Source: Haloimpatiens sp. FM7315 (GTDB taxonomy: Bacteria > Bacillota > Clostridia > Clostridiales > Clostridiaceae). Taken from it: a DNA stretch of 64,000 bases. The notes beneath the pieces are model-generated. The model saw only the letters and a program-made list of their open reading frames with translations, was not told where the DNA came from and did not search any database. Where the stretch lies: contig JBGVUE010000001.1 of NCBI GenBank assembly GCA_041861885.1, forward strand, positions 248,001 to 312,000, read 5' to 3'. The position numbers were made by a program, and so were the translations under genes. Each line of letters opens with the position of its first letter. Within the stretch, counting starts at the first letter, position 1. Shown here in pieces: positions 49,901 through 61,734 of this stretch.

Positions 49901-50366
49901 AACAGTTCCTTCAACCGCTGAGATGATAATATCTAGTGGATTTTATGATCAAAATACAGAGTCTTTAGTAAGTAGTTCGGGAAAAGGCTATACAAGAGAC
50001 CATAGAATAAAGCCAGATATAGTAGCAGGAGGAGTTAATGCAAAAACTACTGAACCTGGAGGGGGAGTAACCCTGGTAAGTGGTAGCAGTGTAGGGGCAG
50101 CCGTTACAGCAGGAGCAGCAGCTTTGTTACTTGAATGGGGAATTGTTAATGGAAATGATGAGACTATGTACTCAAATAAGCTAAAAACTTATCTAATAAG
50201 GGGAGCGGCGCAAAGAGAAGGGGATGTTTATCCAAACCGAAATTGGGGTTATGGAATGTTAGATTTAGATGGAATTTTCAAAGAAATAAGAGCTTATAGA
50301 ACTTTAGATAGTGAAGAAAAAATGTATATAAAATATCCTAAAGAAATATATGACTTAATTAAATAA
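46922..50366 (+). CDS. Tandem subtilisin-like germination protease (CspB-CspA type fusion; two frameshifts)
   Basis: If one base is added at G5 47387-47391 and at T7 48760-48766, one frame of 1148 residues results, with two S8 protease units. Unit 1 has Asp128 (GFIDSGID), His186 (SGHGTHVAG), Ser494 ([12 protein letters not shown]). Unit 2 has Asp665 (GIIDTGID), His737 (IGHGTKMAG), Ser1057 (SGSSVGAAV). Each has an N-terminal prodomain. The unit-2 prodomain ([11 protein letters not shown] to [10 protein letters not shown]) spans the second break, and no ATG or ribosome site starts unit 2, so a fusion is likely. Csp proteases in the spore cut pro-SleC; sleC follows 76 bases on. In C. difficile CspB and CspA are also fused, but there the second unit lost its triad. 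Confidence 0.8.
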
Positions 50367-50442
50367 TAAAAATATATTAAGAACTTTTTCTAAATGAAGT
50401 CCATATTATTGTTAGTATAGTAATATTATAAGGAGAGTATTA

Positions 50443-51788
50443 ATGAGAAATACAGGTAATATGCAAATACAAGTGTTTGAGGGAGAAAGTTTTCTTCCTA
50501 TACCTGAAGCTAAAGTTACATTGCTACAAACTCGTGAGGATAGCAGTAGGCAAATAGAGCAAATAACAAGTACGGATTCATCTGGACTTACAAATCAAAT
50601 ACAGCTAAACACTCCTTCTATTGATTTTTCAATGAAACCTTCAGACAATCTTCCTTATAGTTTTTGCGATATAAAAGTTGATGCACCAGGATATGAAACA
50701 TTGCTGGTAAAAGATTGCCAAATATATCCTGATACTTTGGCATTACAGCAGTGTAGAATGGAGAAAGCCAAAGGGGGAGGCAAGAAATAGTAATCAATAT
50801 TCCTCCTAATACATTGGTTGGAAACTTTCCACCTAAAATTCCAGAGGACCCAAATAAACCAGAACCAAAACCTTCTGGAGAAGTGGTTTTAAAAGAACCA
50901 GTAATACCTGAATTTATAGTGGTTCACCAAGGACTCCCAGATGATAGTGGGACTAAAAATTATACTGTAAGATACAAAGATTATATAAAGAATGTAGCTT
51001 CTTCAGAAATCTTTGCAACTTGGCCAGAAACTACCATAAGGGCAAATGTTTATTGTATAATATCTTTTACTTTAAATAGGATATACACTGAATGGTACAG
51101 AGGAAAGGGTAAGAATTTTGATATAACTAATTCTACAGCCTATGATCACGCCTTTACCTTTGGAAGAAATATATATTCAAATATCAGCAGAATTGTAGAT
51201 GATATATTTTCAACTTATGCAAAAAGACCTGGAAGAAAACAACCGCTTTTAACTCAGTATTGCGATGGTGTTAAAGTTCAGTGTCCAGGATGGTTAACTC
51301 AATGGGGAAGTAAGTATCTTGGAGATAAAGGAGAAGTGCCTTATGATATTTTAATAAATTTTTATGGCGCTAATTTAGAATTTGAAAGAGCAAAACAAGT
51401 AAGAGGAATACCTATGTCATATCCAGGATATGTTTTAAAGCTAGGTTCAAGTGGAGAGCCAGTTAGGACAATACAAAAATATTTAAATAGAATAGCTCAA
51501 AATTATCCCGCAATTCCAAAACAAATAGTTGATGGAATATATGGAAATAAAACAAAGGAATCAGTAACGGTTTTTCAAAAGACATTTTTCTTGCCTCAAA
51601 TAGGAGTTGTAGACTATCCAACTTGGTATAAAATATCTGATATATATGTAGGGGTAACTAAAATTGCAGAATTACAGCAAAGGGATATTGTTAATTTACA
51701 AGCACTTAGAAAATATGAAAAAGGAATATTTACGCCACCTACTCCTTATGGAAATGTAAATATACCAACTATAGAGTATCCTCTATAA
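50443..51788 (+). CDS. sleC: Spore cortex-lytic enzyme SleC (one frameshift)
   Basis: About 448 residues, the usual SleC length. The N-terminal beta domain (MQIQVFEGESFLPIPEAKV) is the pre/pro part removed by Csp. The catalytic region includes GKNFDITNSTAYDHAFTFGR and YCDGVKVQCPGWLTQWGSK. The C-terminal peptidoglycan-binding domain is KLGSSGEPVRTIQKYLNRI to YGNKTKESVTVFQKTF. The frame breaks after residue ~110 and is healed best by one G at 50773-50777 (KGGRQEIVINIPPNTL). AAGGAGAG precedes the ATG. It degrades cortex peptidoglycan at germination after cleavage by the protease upstream. Confidence 0.9.
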
Positions 51789-52325
51789 AAAATGTTTTAA
51801 TCTAGGAAAATACGAAAATTAGTATACTTAAATTTTTATGTTAAAATGTAGTTAGATTTAATAATATCTTGCACTTAAAGCTTGTATTAAAGCTTATAGT
51901 TAAGAGCTTTATTCTGCAAGATATTATTAGCTTTTTTAAATATGTATTTTATAGATTAAACTCAGTTACATAAAATGCTAATAATGGTGTTTTAGTGTAA
52001 ATAATAGTATAATAAAAGAGGTATATTTTTAATCAAAGGAAAATAAATATAAAATTAAAAAAACTTCAAAATTTACAAGCTAATATTTCAAATTATAGAT
52101 AAGTTATAGTTTAGTATATACGATAATGGTATAAAGATGTATAATGTAAATAAATAAAATATAGAAATTATTAATTTGTAATAATTATTACATAATTAAT
52201 ATTATTTGAAGCAGTGAGCTTAATAATTTAAATTTAATAAAGATAATTAGGAATTTTAAGGGGGTAAAGTTAAGGCTCTTTTAAAAACCAATTAATATAT
52301 TACATATAATGGGGAGGAAAACGAA
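51789..52325. other. Intergenic region after sleC
   Basis: It contains the sleC terminator. The remaining 390 bases are very AT-rich and show only the GGGGAGG ribosome site of the pseudogene at the end. Confidence 0.5.
51859..51936 (+). terminator. Terminator of sleC with a long stem-loop
   Basis: 15-base perfect stem (51859-51873 with 51915-51929) enclosing a 41-base loop with secondary pairing, then T6. Confidence 0.8.
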
Positions 52326-52991
52326 ATTAAGGGAACCGTGGTTGCTACATGGTTAAAAACCTGTAGGAAGCTTTACAATGATGAAGTTGTGGACAAGTCT
52401 ATGAGTTCAATAGGTTGGGACAAAAATAGAATATTTTCACCTATAGAAAAAGTAGATGATGGTGATATTAAAAAGGTTATTAAAAAGTAGCGGGACAAGA
52501 AAGTATAGGGGTAAAAGCTGCTTTGTTTACTTTTGCTTTATCTATAATTTCAATTACTCCAATATTAGGCTTTAGCAATATATTAAAGTCTACAGTAGGG
52601 GCTTTAATTGCAGCTCTTTCAACTTTTGCTGGGGTATCTTTACTGGTTAGACCAAAAGAACTAATAAGTGTTACTATAAACCAAATAAATCATCATAAGT
52701 ACTTTGAAGAGACTCATATAGAGAGTGGCGATTTCTTTCAGGAGATGTTTAATTTACTTAAGGATTATAAAAATGTAATTAAATCTGATTTTGTTGAGTT
52801 TAAAGATGTTAGCTATGAGGCTAATAAATCAAATCAATTGGTTTGAGGCTCTATGATTAAAACAATAGAAGAATTAAATAAAGAAGCGGATTAAATATCT
52901 GGTATATATGAAAATATAGATTCTTTGGCAGCTATTGCAGAGGAAAATTTAGCATCTTCAGAGGAAGTAAGTACAAAATTTAATTATTATA
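52326..52991 (+). pseudogene. H-NOX (heme-NO/O2 binding) chemoreceptor, decayed
   Basis: The first ~57 residues (KGTVVATWLKTCRKLYNDEV, SIGWDKNRIFSPIE) are the start of an H-NOX domain as in Tar4/SONO chemoreceptors. After VAGQES the sequence jumps to the membrane anchor (VKAALFTFALSIISITPILG) and then to pieces of the signalling domain (SYEANKS, SMIKTIEELNKEAD, SLAAIAEENLASSEEVS). The start is ATT instead of ATG at 52326-52328, eight bases after GGGGAGG. Two in-frame stops interrupt the signalling part (TGA after NQLV, TAA after KEAD), each one base from TCA. One further break is at A5 52482-52486. The heme-ligand His region is absent. Confidence 0.85.
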
Positions 52992-53006
52992 AGGGAGAGT
53001 TTGTGA

Positions 53007-53641
53007 ATGCAGAGGATATATGAAGCTATTTCTTGTAATTGGAAGAACATAATAATTAGAGGAACTTTTTCTTTGACAATTCCATTAATCAGCTTGATAT
53101 ATACTAAGCTTAATCATTGTAGAGGTATAGAAAAGATTTTGTGCACCTTTATAGATGAGGCTATACCATTTTGTAAGTTTTTCAGTGTGCCTTATATGCT
53201 TTGGTATGCATACGTAGGAATATTTTTGGGACTTTTATGTATTATGGATAAAAAAATTATATTAGACTTCTTATAGGGCTAAATGTAGGAATGCTTTTAT
53301 GTTATCTAATATATTATTTGTTTCCGACTTTTGTTCCAAGGCCAAGTGTCATAGGTTCTGATATTTTCAGCAATATGGTGAGATTTATATATGAAGCTGA
53401 TAATCCGTATAATTGCTTCCCTAGTATTCATGTTTTGAATTCCTTACTTGTTGCACTTTACGTAAATAGGTCTATAAAACTCAATAATACAATTAAGTTG
53501 ATTTCAAGTATATGTTCTTTAACAATTATATTATCAACTATGGTTTTAAAACAGCATTATATATTAGACGTAATGGCTTCAACTACCTTAGCATATTTCT
53601 TATATTTTGTAATAGGAAAGTTAAGTGTTAATTTAAAGTAA
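53007..53641 (+). CDS. PAP2-family membrane phosphatase/phosphotransferase (one frameshift)
   Basis: About 211 residues and five to six membrane segments. The PAP2 motifs are present in the clostridial variant: RPSVIG, CFPSIHVLNS (motif 2 His) and KQHYILDV (motif 3 His and Asp). Relatives dephosphorylate phosphatidate or undecaprenyl-PP. The frame breaks at A7 53250-53256; one A gives DKKNYIRLLIGLNVGM. GGGAGAG lies upstream of the ATG and overlaps the end of the pseudogene. Confidence 0.78.
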
Positions 53642-53673
53642 ATAATATAATTTTTCAAGATAGGCATTTAAGG

Positions 53674-53722
53674 TCCGCAATTTATACAGAAAAATTCTGT
53701 TTATGAATTGTGGATTTTTATT
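53674..53722 (+). terminator. Terminator after the PAP2 gene
   Basis: TCCGCAATT/AATTGTGGA stem with inner ACAG/CTGT pairs, then a T-rich run. Confidence 0.7.
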
Positions 53723-53841
53723 TTGCTTTGTTAGGATTATAATTATAAGTATATTGAATTTTTATGTGATTATTTTTATGATAAAAAGCTTAGAGGATAT
53801 TAAAGAAGTATTGAGGCTTAAATATAAAAGGAGGAAAATAT

Positions 53842-55274
53842 ATGTACGATATTGCGATTATTGGTGCAGGAGTTATAGGATGTAATATAGCAAGGGAGTT
53901 ATCAAAATACGATTTAAATATATGTGTAATTGAAAAAAATTCTGATATTGCAGAAGGAACTACAAAGGCAAACAGTGCCATAATTCATGGTGGGTTTGAT
54001 GCCAAAGAAGGGACTTTAAAGGCAAAACTAAATGTTATTGGAAATAAAATGTTTGATGAGCTATCTTTAAAATTAGATTTTCCTTTTATAAGAAATGGAT
54101 CACTGGTTTTATGTTTTGATGAAAAAGATATAAAAGGTCTTTTTGAGCTTAAAAAAAGAGGAGAAAATAACGGAGTTCAGGGTCTTGAGATACTCGATAG
54201 AGATAAAATTCTTGAGATGGAGCCTAATGTAAGTTCAAAGGTTGTTGCCGCTCTTTATGTTAAAAATTCAGGGATTGTTTGTCCTTATGAAATGACTATA
54301 GCTTTGGCGGAAAATGCTTATGAAAATGGTGCTGAATTTATATTTAACTGGGATGTGGTAGATATAATAAAAAATGAGGATGGATTTATAATAAAATCAG
54401 AAGATGCTAGCATTAAAAGCAAAATAGTTATAAATGCTGCTGGAGTTAACGGGGATTTTATAAATAATTTAGTTAGCGAGAATAAACTTAATATAATACC
54501 AAGAAAAGGGGAATATTGCTTATTTGATAAGTATGCTGGAAAAATGTTTTCAAAAACCATATTTCAGCTTCCAACAAAAATGGGAAAAGGGGTTTTAGTT
54601 ACGCCTACAGTGGATGGTAATTTGATAATAGGCCCTAATGCATTAGATGTTGAAAGCAAAGAAGATATAAAAACTACAGTAGAAGGATTAAATGAGGTAT
54701 TAGATAAAGCAAGAATTAGTATAGACAAGGTTCCTATGAGACAAGTGATAACATCTTTTGCAGGACTTAGAGCCCATAGCTTAAAGGATGATTTTATAAT
54801 AGGGGAAAGCAAGGATGTTAAAAACTTAATAAATGTTGCAGCTATAGAATCTCCAGGTCTATCGAGTTCACCGGCTATTGCAAAAATGGTTGAGGAGATT
54901 ATAGTAAAAAAATTATCTATAAAAAAGAAAAAGATTTTAATCCCATTAGAAAAGGAATACCTAAATTTAGAAATATGAATAATATAGAGAGACAAAAATT
55001 AATTAAAGAAAACCCTTTATATGGTAATATAGTCTGCAGATGTGAAACTGTAACTGAAGGTGAAATAGTTGAAGCCATAAAAAGGCCCTTAGGAGCTAAA
55101 AATTTAGATGGAGTTAAAAGGAGAACAAGAGCAGGTATGGGAAGATGCCAATCTGGTTTTTGTTCTACTAAAATAGTTGATATTTTGGCAAGAGAGCTTG
55201 GAATTTCAAAACTTGATGTTACTAAATTTGGGAGAAAATCTAATTTATTGGTGGGTAAAAACAAGGAAATTTAG
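53842..55274 (+). CDS. FAD-dependent glycerol-3-phosphate dehydrogenase-like oxidoreductase with BFD [2Fe-2S] domain (one frameshift)
   Basis: The first 378 residues are a DAO-type flavoprotein: DIAIIGAGVIGCNIARELSK FAD site, then TTKANSAIIHGGFDAKEG and SFAGLRAHS. One extra A at 54971-54973 joins them to a 99-residue BFD-like domain with Cys ligands in CRCETVTEGEI and RCQSGFCSTKIV, giving about 477 residues, the normal length of clostridial fused forms. The next gene (FAD oxidoreductase), DUF1667 and glpK follow, so it should oxidise glycerol-3-phosphate to dihydroxyacetone phosphate. AGGAGG precedes the ATG. Confidence 0.82.
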
Positions 55275-55306
55275 AATTCAGGATAAAGAAATTGGAGGAT
55301 TTTTAT

Positions 55307-56558
55307 ATGAAGCAGTATGACATGATCATAATAGGTGGGGGCCCAGCAGGACTTGCAGCTGCAATTAAGGCCAAAGAATCTGGTGTTAATGATTTAATTA
55401 TAATAGAAAGAGACAGGGAGCTTGGGGGTATATTAAACCAGTGCATTCATAATGGCTTTGGACTTCATACTTTTAAGGAAGAATTAACAGGACCTGAGTA
55501 TGCAAGTAGGTTTATAGATAGAGTTAAAGAGCTTGAAATACCATATATGCTAAATACTATGGTTTTAGATATAAATGAACATAAAGTAGTAACTTCTGTA
55601 AATAGTAAAGAAGGTATATTAGAAATGAAAGCTAAGACTATTATCTTGGCTATGGGATGTAGAGAGAGACCAAGAGGTGCAATAAATATACCTGGTAGTA
55701 GATGTGCTGGTATATATTCCGCTGGAACTGCACAAAAGTTTGTAAATCTAGAGGGGTTAATGCCTGGTAGAGAAGTTGTTATATTAGGTTCCGGAGATAT
55801 AGGACTTATTATGGCAAGGAGAATGACTCTTGAGGGTGCTAAGGTTAAAGCAGTTGTAGAAATTATGGATTATTCAAGTGGTTTAAAAAGAAATATAGTT
55901 CAGTGCTTAGATGATTTTGATATACCCTTAATGCTTTCTCATACAGTTATAAGTATAAAGGGAAAAGATAGATTGGAAGGAGTTACTATAGCTAAAGTTG
56001 ACGTCAATAGAAAACCTATAGAGGGGACAGAAAAGTATATACCTTGTGATACGCTACTTTTATCAGTGGGCCTTATACCTGAAAACGAATTGTCCGAAAA
56101 AGCAAAGGTTAGGCTATCAAAAATAACTGGAGGACCAGAGGTAAATGAGAGCTATGAAACAAATATTGAGGGGATATTTGCTTGCGGTAATGTACTTCAT
56201 GTCCATGATTTAGTGGATAATGTTACTAAAGAAAGTTATAATGCTGCAAAAATGCTACAAGGTATCTTAGTTATGAAAGATGTAAAAAAAGGGTTATTGA
56301 AGTTAAGGTTTCAAATGGTGTTAGATATACAGTGCCAAAATACATAAATACATATAAAGTAGAAGATAGTATAGATGTTTTTTTTAGAGTGGATAATGTG
56401 TATAAAAACAAAGCTATAGCTGTTTATTTTGATGAAAAAAAGAAATATTAAGAAAGAAAAGGATACTAACTCCTGGAGAGATGGAAAGTGTAAGGCTTAC
56501 AAAGGATATGTTTGAAAGTAATAAAGATTGTAAAATTATAAAGCTTTGTGTGGAATAA
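55307..56558 (+). CDS. NAD(P)/FAD-dependent oxidoreductase of the glycerol operon (two frameshifts)
   Basis: About 417 residues. A Rossmann FAD site at the N-terminus (DMIIIGGGPAGLAAAIKA), GGILNQCIHNGFG, MGCRERPRGA, a second Rossmann NAD site (EVVILGSGDIGLIMARRM) and FACGNVLHVHDLVDNV define the disulfide-reductase-like partner always found beside the GlpA-like gene. The C-terminus is broken at A7 56284-56290 and A7 56435-56441; one A each restores VSNGVRYTVPKY and ILTPGEMESVRLTKDMFES. The start at 55307 follows GGAGG by eight bases. Probably passes electrons from G3P oxidation to NAD or another acceptor. Confidence 0.8.
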
Positions 56559-56657
56559 TTGATGTATTAAATTTAATAGTAAAAAATATACTGTGATGTA
56601 AAGTATACAATGTGTATAAAATACTTATTTTTATTGATTTACGGAGGTAATTTTAAA

Positions 56658-57035
56658 GTGATATATTGTAAAAAATTAACCTGCATTGGCTGCCCTATGG
56701 GCTGTGAAATAGAAGTTAAACTTGAAGATGAAAAGGTAATAGAGATAAAAGGAAATAATTGCAATATAGGGAGCTCTTATGCTAAAAAAGAGTGTACACA
56801 TCCAAGCAGAATTGTAACTTCTTCTTTAAGGGTAACAAATGGAGAATCAAAGATGGTTTCTGTGAAGACAGAAAAAGATGTGCCAAAGGAAAAGGTTTTT
56901 GAATGTATTAAGGCTTTAAAAAGCATTAAAATAGAGGCACCACTTCATATAGGTGACGTGGTAATTGAAGATGTTGCAAAAACAGGAGTAAAGGTAGTTG
57001 TAACTAAAAATGTAGAGGCTAAGGGGAAGAATTAA
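56658..57035 (+). CDS. DUF1667 protein (glycerol operon)
   Basis: 125 residues with an N-terminal Cys motif CIGCPMGCEIEV and later CNIGSSYAKKEC, an Fe-S-like pattern. DUF1667 is regularly found after the two flavoproteins and beside glpK, likely forming their electron-transfer subunit. The GTG start at 56658 follows GGAGG; an ATG at 56610 has no ribosome site. Confidence 0.8.
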   Translation: MIYCKKLTCIGCPMGCEIEVKLEDEKVIEIKGNNCNIGSSYAKKECTHPSRIVTSSLRVTNGESKMVSVKTEKDVPKEKVFECIKALKSIKIEAPLHIGDVVIEDVAKTGVKVVVTKNVEAKGKN

Positions 57036-57065
57036 TAGGGTAAAAATTAATGTAAAAACATATAA

Positions 57066-58589
<1,524 letters not shown>

Positions 58590-58615
58590 ATTATATATAG
58601 AAACAGTTGGTTTTT

Positions 58616-58687
58616 AAATTGAACCATTAATTTTTTACTGGAGCTATTTTTTTATATGCGAAAGTTAATTTATTAATGGTTCAATTT
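58616..58687 (+). terminator. Terminator-like hairpin after glpK
   Basis: 15-base perfect inverted repeat (58616-58630 with 58673-58687) around a 42-base loop; only short T run after. Confidence 0.6.
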
Positions 58688-58778
58688 TTCCTTTATAACT
58701 TAACGTTAAATGGGTATTCAAAGTATTTAACCGTTTACGTTTTCAATGTATAATTTAAGTCAGAAAGGAAGATATGGC

Positions 58779-60909
58779 ATGATATTAAATGCAAGAAGTA
58801 TAGCGATTTTAATGGATTTAGTAAAAGCTGAAGATTATTTAAAGGTAAGCTATTTATCTAGCAAATATAAGATTACAGAAAGAGCTATAAGATATAATCT
58901 AGATAAAATTGAAAAGTTTTTGGTTAAGAACAAATTTGAATTTCTTTTAAAGGATTATACAAAGGGAGTAAAGCTTGTAAAAAGCAAAAACTTAGTTGAA
59001 TTTGTTAAAAGATTTAAAGGAGAATATACTCCCTACAAATATGTTTATTCAAAAGAAGAAAAGATTATCTATACTATAAGTGAACTTTTGCAGTCCAAGA
59101 CAATCTTAAATGCTGGCTTTTTTGAAAAAAGCTTTATATATCTAAAAATACTTTTCTAAAGGATTTAGATATAGTAGATAAATATTTAAAAGATAATGAT
59201 TTGGAATTGATAAGAAAACCAAGAGTTGGAATCTACATTGATGGAAGCGAAGAAGACAAGAGAAGAGTACTTAAAAAATTAGCATCTAAAACCATTGGAA
59301 CTAAAGATATATATACTTATATAAATGGGAATAGGGCTTTATCTAAGATAAATAATCTTCAGTTTGATGTGCTTTTTTCAAATATAGATTTAGATTACAT
59401 AAATGGACTTATAGTTTCTGCAGAAAGAGAACTTGATAGAGAGTTTGATGATGAGGCTTACTGTAACCTTATAACACACATAGCTATAATGATTAAAAGA
59501 ATTCAGTTAAATAAAAACATATATCTTCCAGAAATGTACTTTGAAACTATACTTAAAACAAAAGAATATAAAATAACAAAAAAATGATTAATAATATAGA
59601 AAATCATTACAATATAAAGATACCTGATGAAGAAATTGGATATATATCTTTAAGGTTTTTAGGATCAAAAGTGCTGAAGGATGAAGGAAATGAAAACAAA
59701 TATGAACTATACAATGTGACAAAAGAAATGGTAGAAGAAATAGAAAAAATATATAATGTAGATTTTGGAGAGAAAAAAGTGGGATTATAGATACTTTGAT
59801 TATGCATTTAAGGCCTGCTGTTTACAGGGTTAAATTTAACTTGCAACTTCAAAATCCTATATTTGAAGAAATATTAAACGAGTACAAAGATCTTTTTTCC
59901 AATACCAAATATGTAGTAAGGCATCTAGAAAAATACATTGGAAGTAATGTAAGTGATGAAGAGGTATCGTACATAACTTTGCATTTTGGAGCAGCTCTTG
60001 AAAATGCTAAATCTAAGATTGAAGTTTTACCAAAAGTGATTTTAGTTTGCGGAACAGGCATAGGAACAGCTAAAATGCTTGAAACACAGCTTAAAAAAAG
60101 ATTTAATGTTGATATTCAAAATACAGTTTCAAGTAGGGCAATACATTGTATAGAAAAAGATAGTTATGATTATATAATAAGCACTATAGACATACCAGAG
60201 CTTAATTCAAAGCAGTATATAAAGGTAAATGCTTTACTTTTAAAAGAGATTATGAAATCCTTAAAAAGTATTTCAATATAAAGTATGTAAAGGAAAATAA
60301 GTATGATATTTGTATGAATAAAGTAAACCAGCTTATTGATGTAGTAAGTAAAAACTGCGAAATAAAGGATATATATAAGCTACAGTATGAATTTATGAAT
60401 GTACTTATGGATGATGTTGAAAATTTCAAGGAAAATAAAATTTCAGTAATGAATGACCTTCTAAGTAGCAATTTTATAAAACTTAAGGTAAATGCATCAA
60501 ATTGGAAAGAAGCTATTTCTGAAGGAGTTAAGGTGTTAGAGAATAATAAATGTGTGAAAAGAAGCTATTATGACGCCATTATAGAAAATCTTGAAAAAGG
60601 AGGACCCTATATGGTAGTAGCAAAAGGAGTAGTTCTTTCTCATGCAAGTCCTGAAAGTGGAGTCCTAAAGCTATCCATGAGTCTTATTACTTTAAAAGAA
60701 CCTGTGGACTTTGGAGATGATTTTAAAGAAGGAGTTAGAATCATTGTGACTTTGGCAGCCACAGATAAGGAAAGCCATTTAAAGGTATTAGCACAGCTAA
60801 TGAAATTATTTCATGAAAAAAAGATTTAAAAAAATTAAAAGAGTCTAGTACTAAGGAAAAAGCCTTAGATATAATAAATAAATATTCAGATAAGAATATC
60901 GATTTTTAA
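58779..60909 (+). CDS. PRD-containing transcriptional activator with EIIB-Gat and EIIA domains (five frameshifts)
   Basis: Read through, the gene encodes about 711 residues. Order: N-terminal HTH (LSSKYKITERAIRYNLDKI), PRD1 (LITHIAIMIKR; EEIGYISLRFLGSK), PRD2 (LIMHLRP; EEVSYITLHFGAAL), EIIB-like domain (ILVCGTGIGTAKML, Cys kept), EIIA-like domain (VVLSHASPESG, His kept). This is the LicR/MtlR/GatR-like activator controlled by PTS phosphorylation, and it precedes the Gat-type PTS genes. Breaks are at A5 59144-59148, A7 59578-59584, A6 59773-59778, A5 60263-60267 and A7 60816-60822; each needs one A. The start at 58779 follows AAAGGAAG. Phosphorylation of PRDs would set activity by sugar availability. 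Confidence 0.82.
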
Positions 60910-60923
60910 AGGAGGAGATTTAT

Positions 60924-61211
60924 ATGAAAAAAGTATTAATAGCATGTGGAGCTGGAATTGCAACATCAACAGTAGCATTACATAAACTAAAAGCTCAATT
61001 AGAAGAGAGAGGATTAATAAGTCAGGTTTCATTGTCTCAGTGTACAGTAATAGAATTAGCTGGAAAAGCTGAAGATTATGATTTAGTTATCACAACAACT
61101 AATTTTTCTCAAAAATTGCCAGTTCCTATTGTAAAAGGATTATCTTTTATAACAGGTATAGGTATGAATAAAACTGTTGAAGAAGTAATATCATTACTTG
61201 ATTTAAAATAA
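60924..61211 (+). CDS. gatB: PTS galactitol-type EIIB
   Basis: 95 residues with the phospho-Cys in VLIACGAGIATSTVAL near the N-terminus. It receives phosphate from EIIA and passes it to the sugar at EIIC. AAAGGAGGAG precedes the ATG, 14 bases after the regulator. Confidence 0.9.
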   Translation: MKKVLIACGAGIATSTVALHKLKAQLEERGLISQVSLSQCTVIELAGKAEDYDLVITTTNFSQKLPVPIVKGLSFITGIGMNKTVEEVISLLDLK

Positions 61212-61230
61212 TAAAAAAGCAGGTGAAGCA

Positions 61231-61689
61231 ATGGATATTTGCATAGATGAAGATTTGATTTTTGTAGATATGGAATTTAAAAGTGATAAAGAAGCTTTAG
61301 AGTTTTTATGTGGTAAGTTAAAGAAAAAAGGATATGTAAAGGATACATATAAAAAAGCGGTTTTAGATAGAGAAAAGGAATATCCAACAGGCATAAATTT
61401 TATTGATTATGGAGTTGCTATACCTCATGCCAGTGCTGAGCACGTAAATAAATCTACTTTAGCAGTTGCAACTTTAAAAACTCCTACTGAGTTTACAAAT
61501 ATAGAAAACATAGAAGAAAAGGTAGAGATTAATTTTATATGTATGATAGCATTAGCAGATAAAAGCAAGCAGGCTACTTTTCTTTCTGAACTTATGGGTA
61601 CTTTATCTGATAAAGAAAAAATATTAGAAATGGTTAAAAATGGAAACAAGAATCTAGTTAAGGATGTTTTAAATAATCTAACTAAATAA
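61231..61689 (+). CDS. gatA: PTS EIIA (fructose/galactitol type)
   Basis: 152 residues, PTS_IIA type 2 fold, phospho-His in VAIPHASAEHV. It is phosphorylated by HPr and hands phosphate to EIIB. The ribosome site is AGGTGAAGC. Confidence 0.88.
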   Translation: MDICIDEDLIFVDMEFKSDKEALEFLCGKLKKKGYVKDTYKKAVLDREKEYPTGINFIDYGVAIPHASAEHVNKSTLAVATLKTPTEFTNIENIEEKVEINFICMIALADKSKQATFLSELMGTLSDKEKILEMVKNGNKNLVKDVLNNLTK

Positions 61690-61734
61690 AAGTATAAAGA
61701 ATATGTTGTGATATGAAGCTAAAGGAGGAAAATC

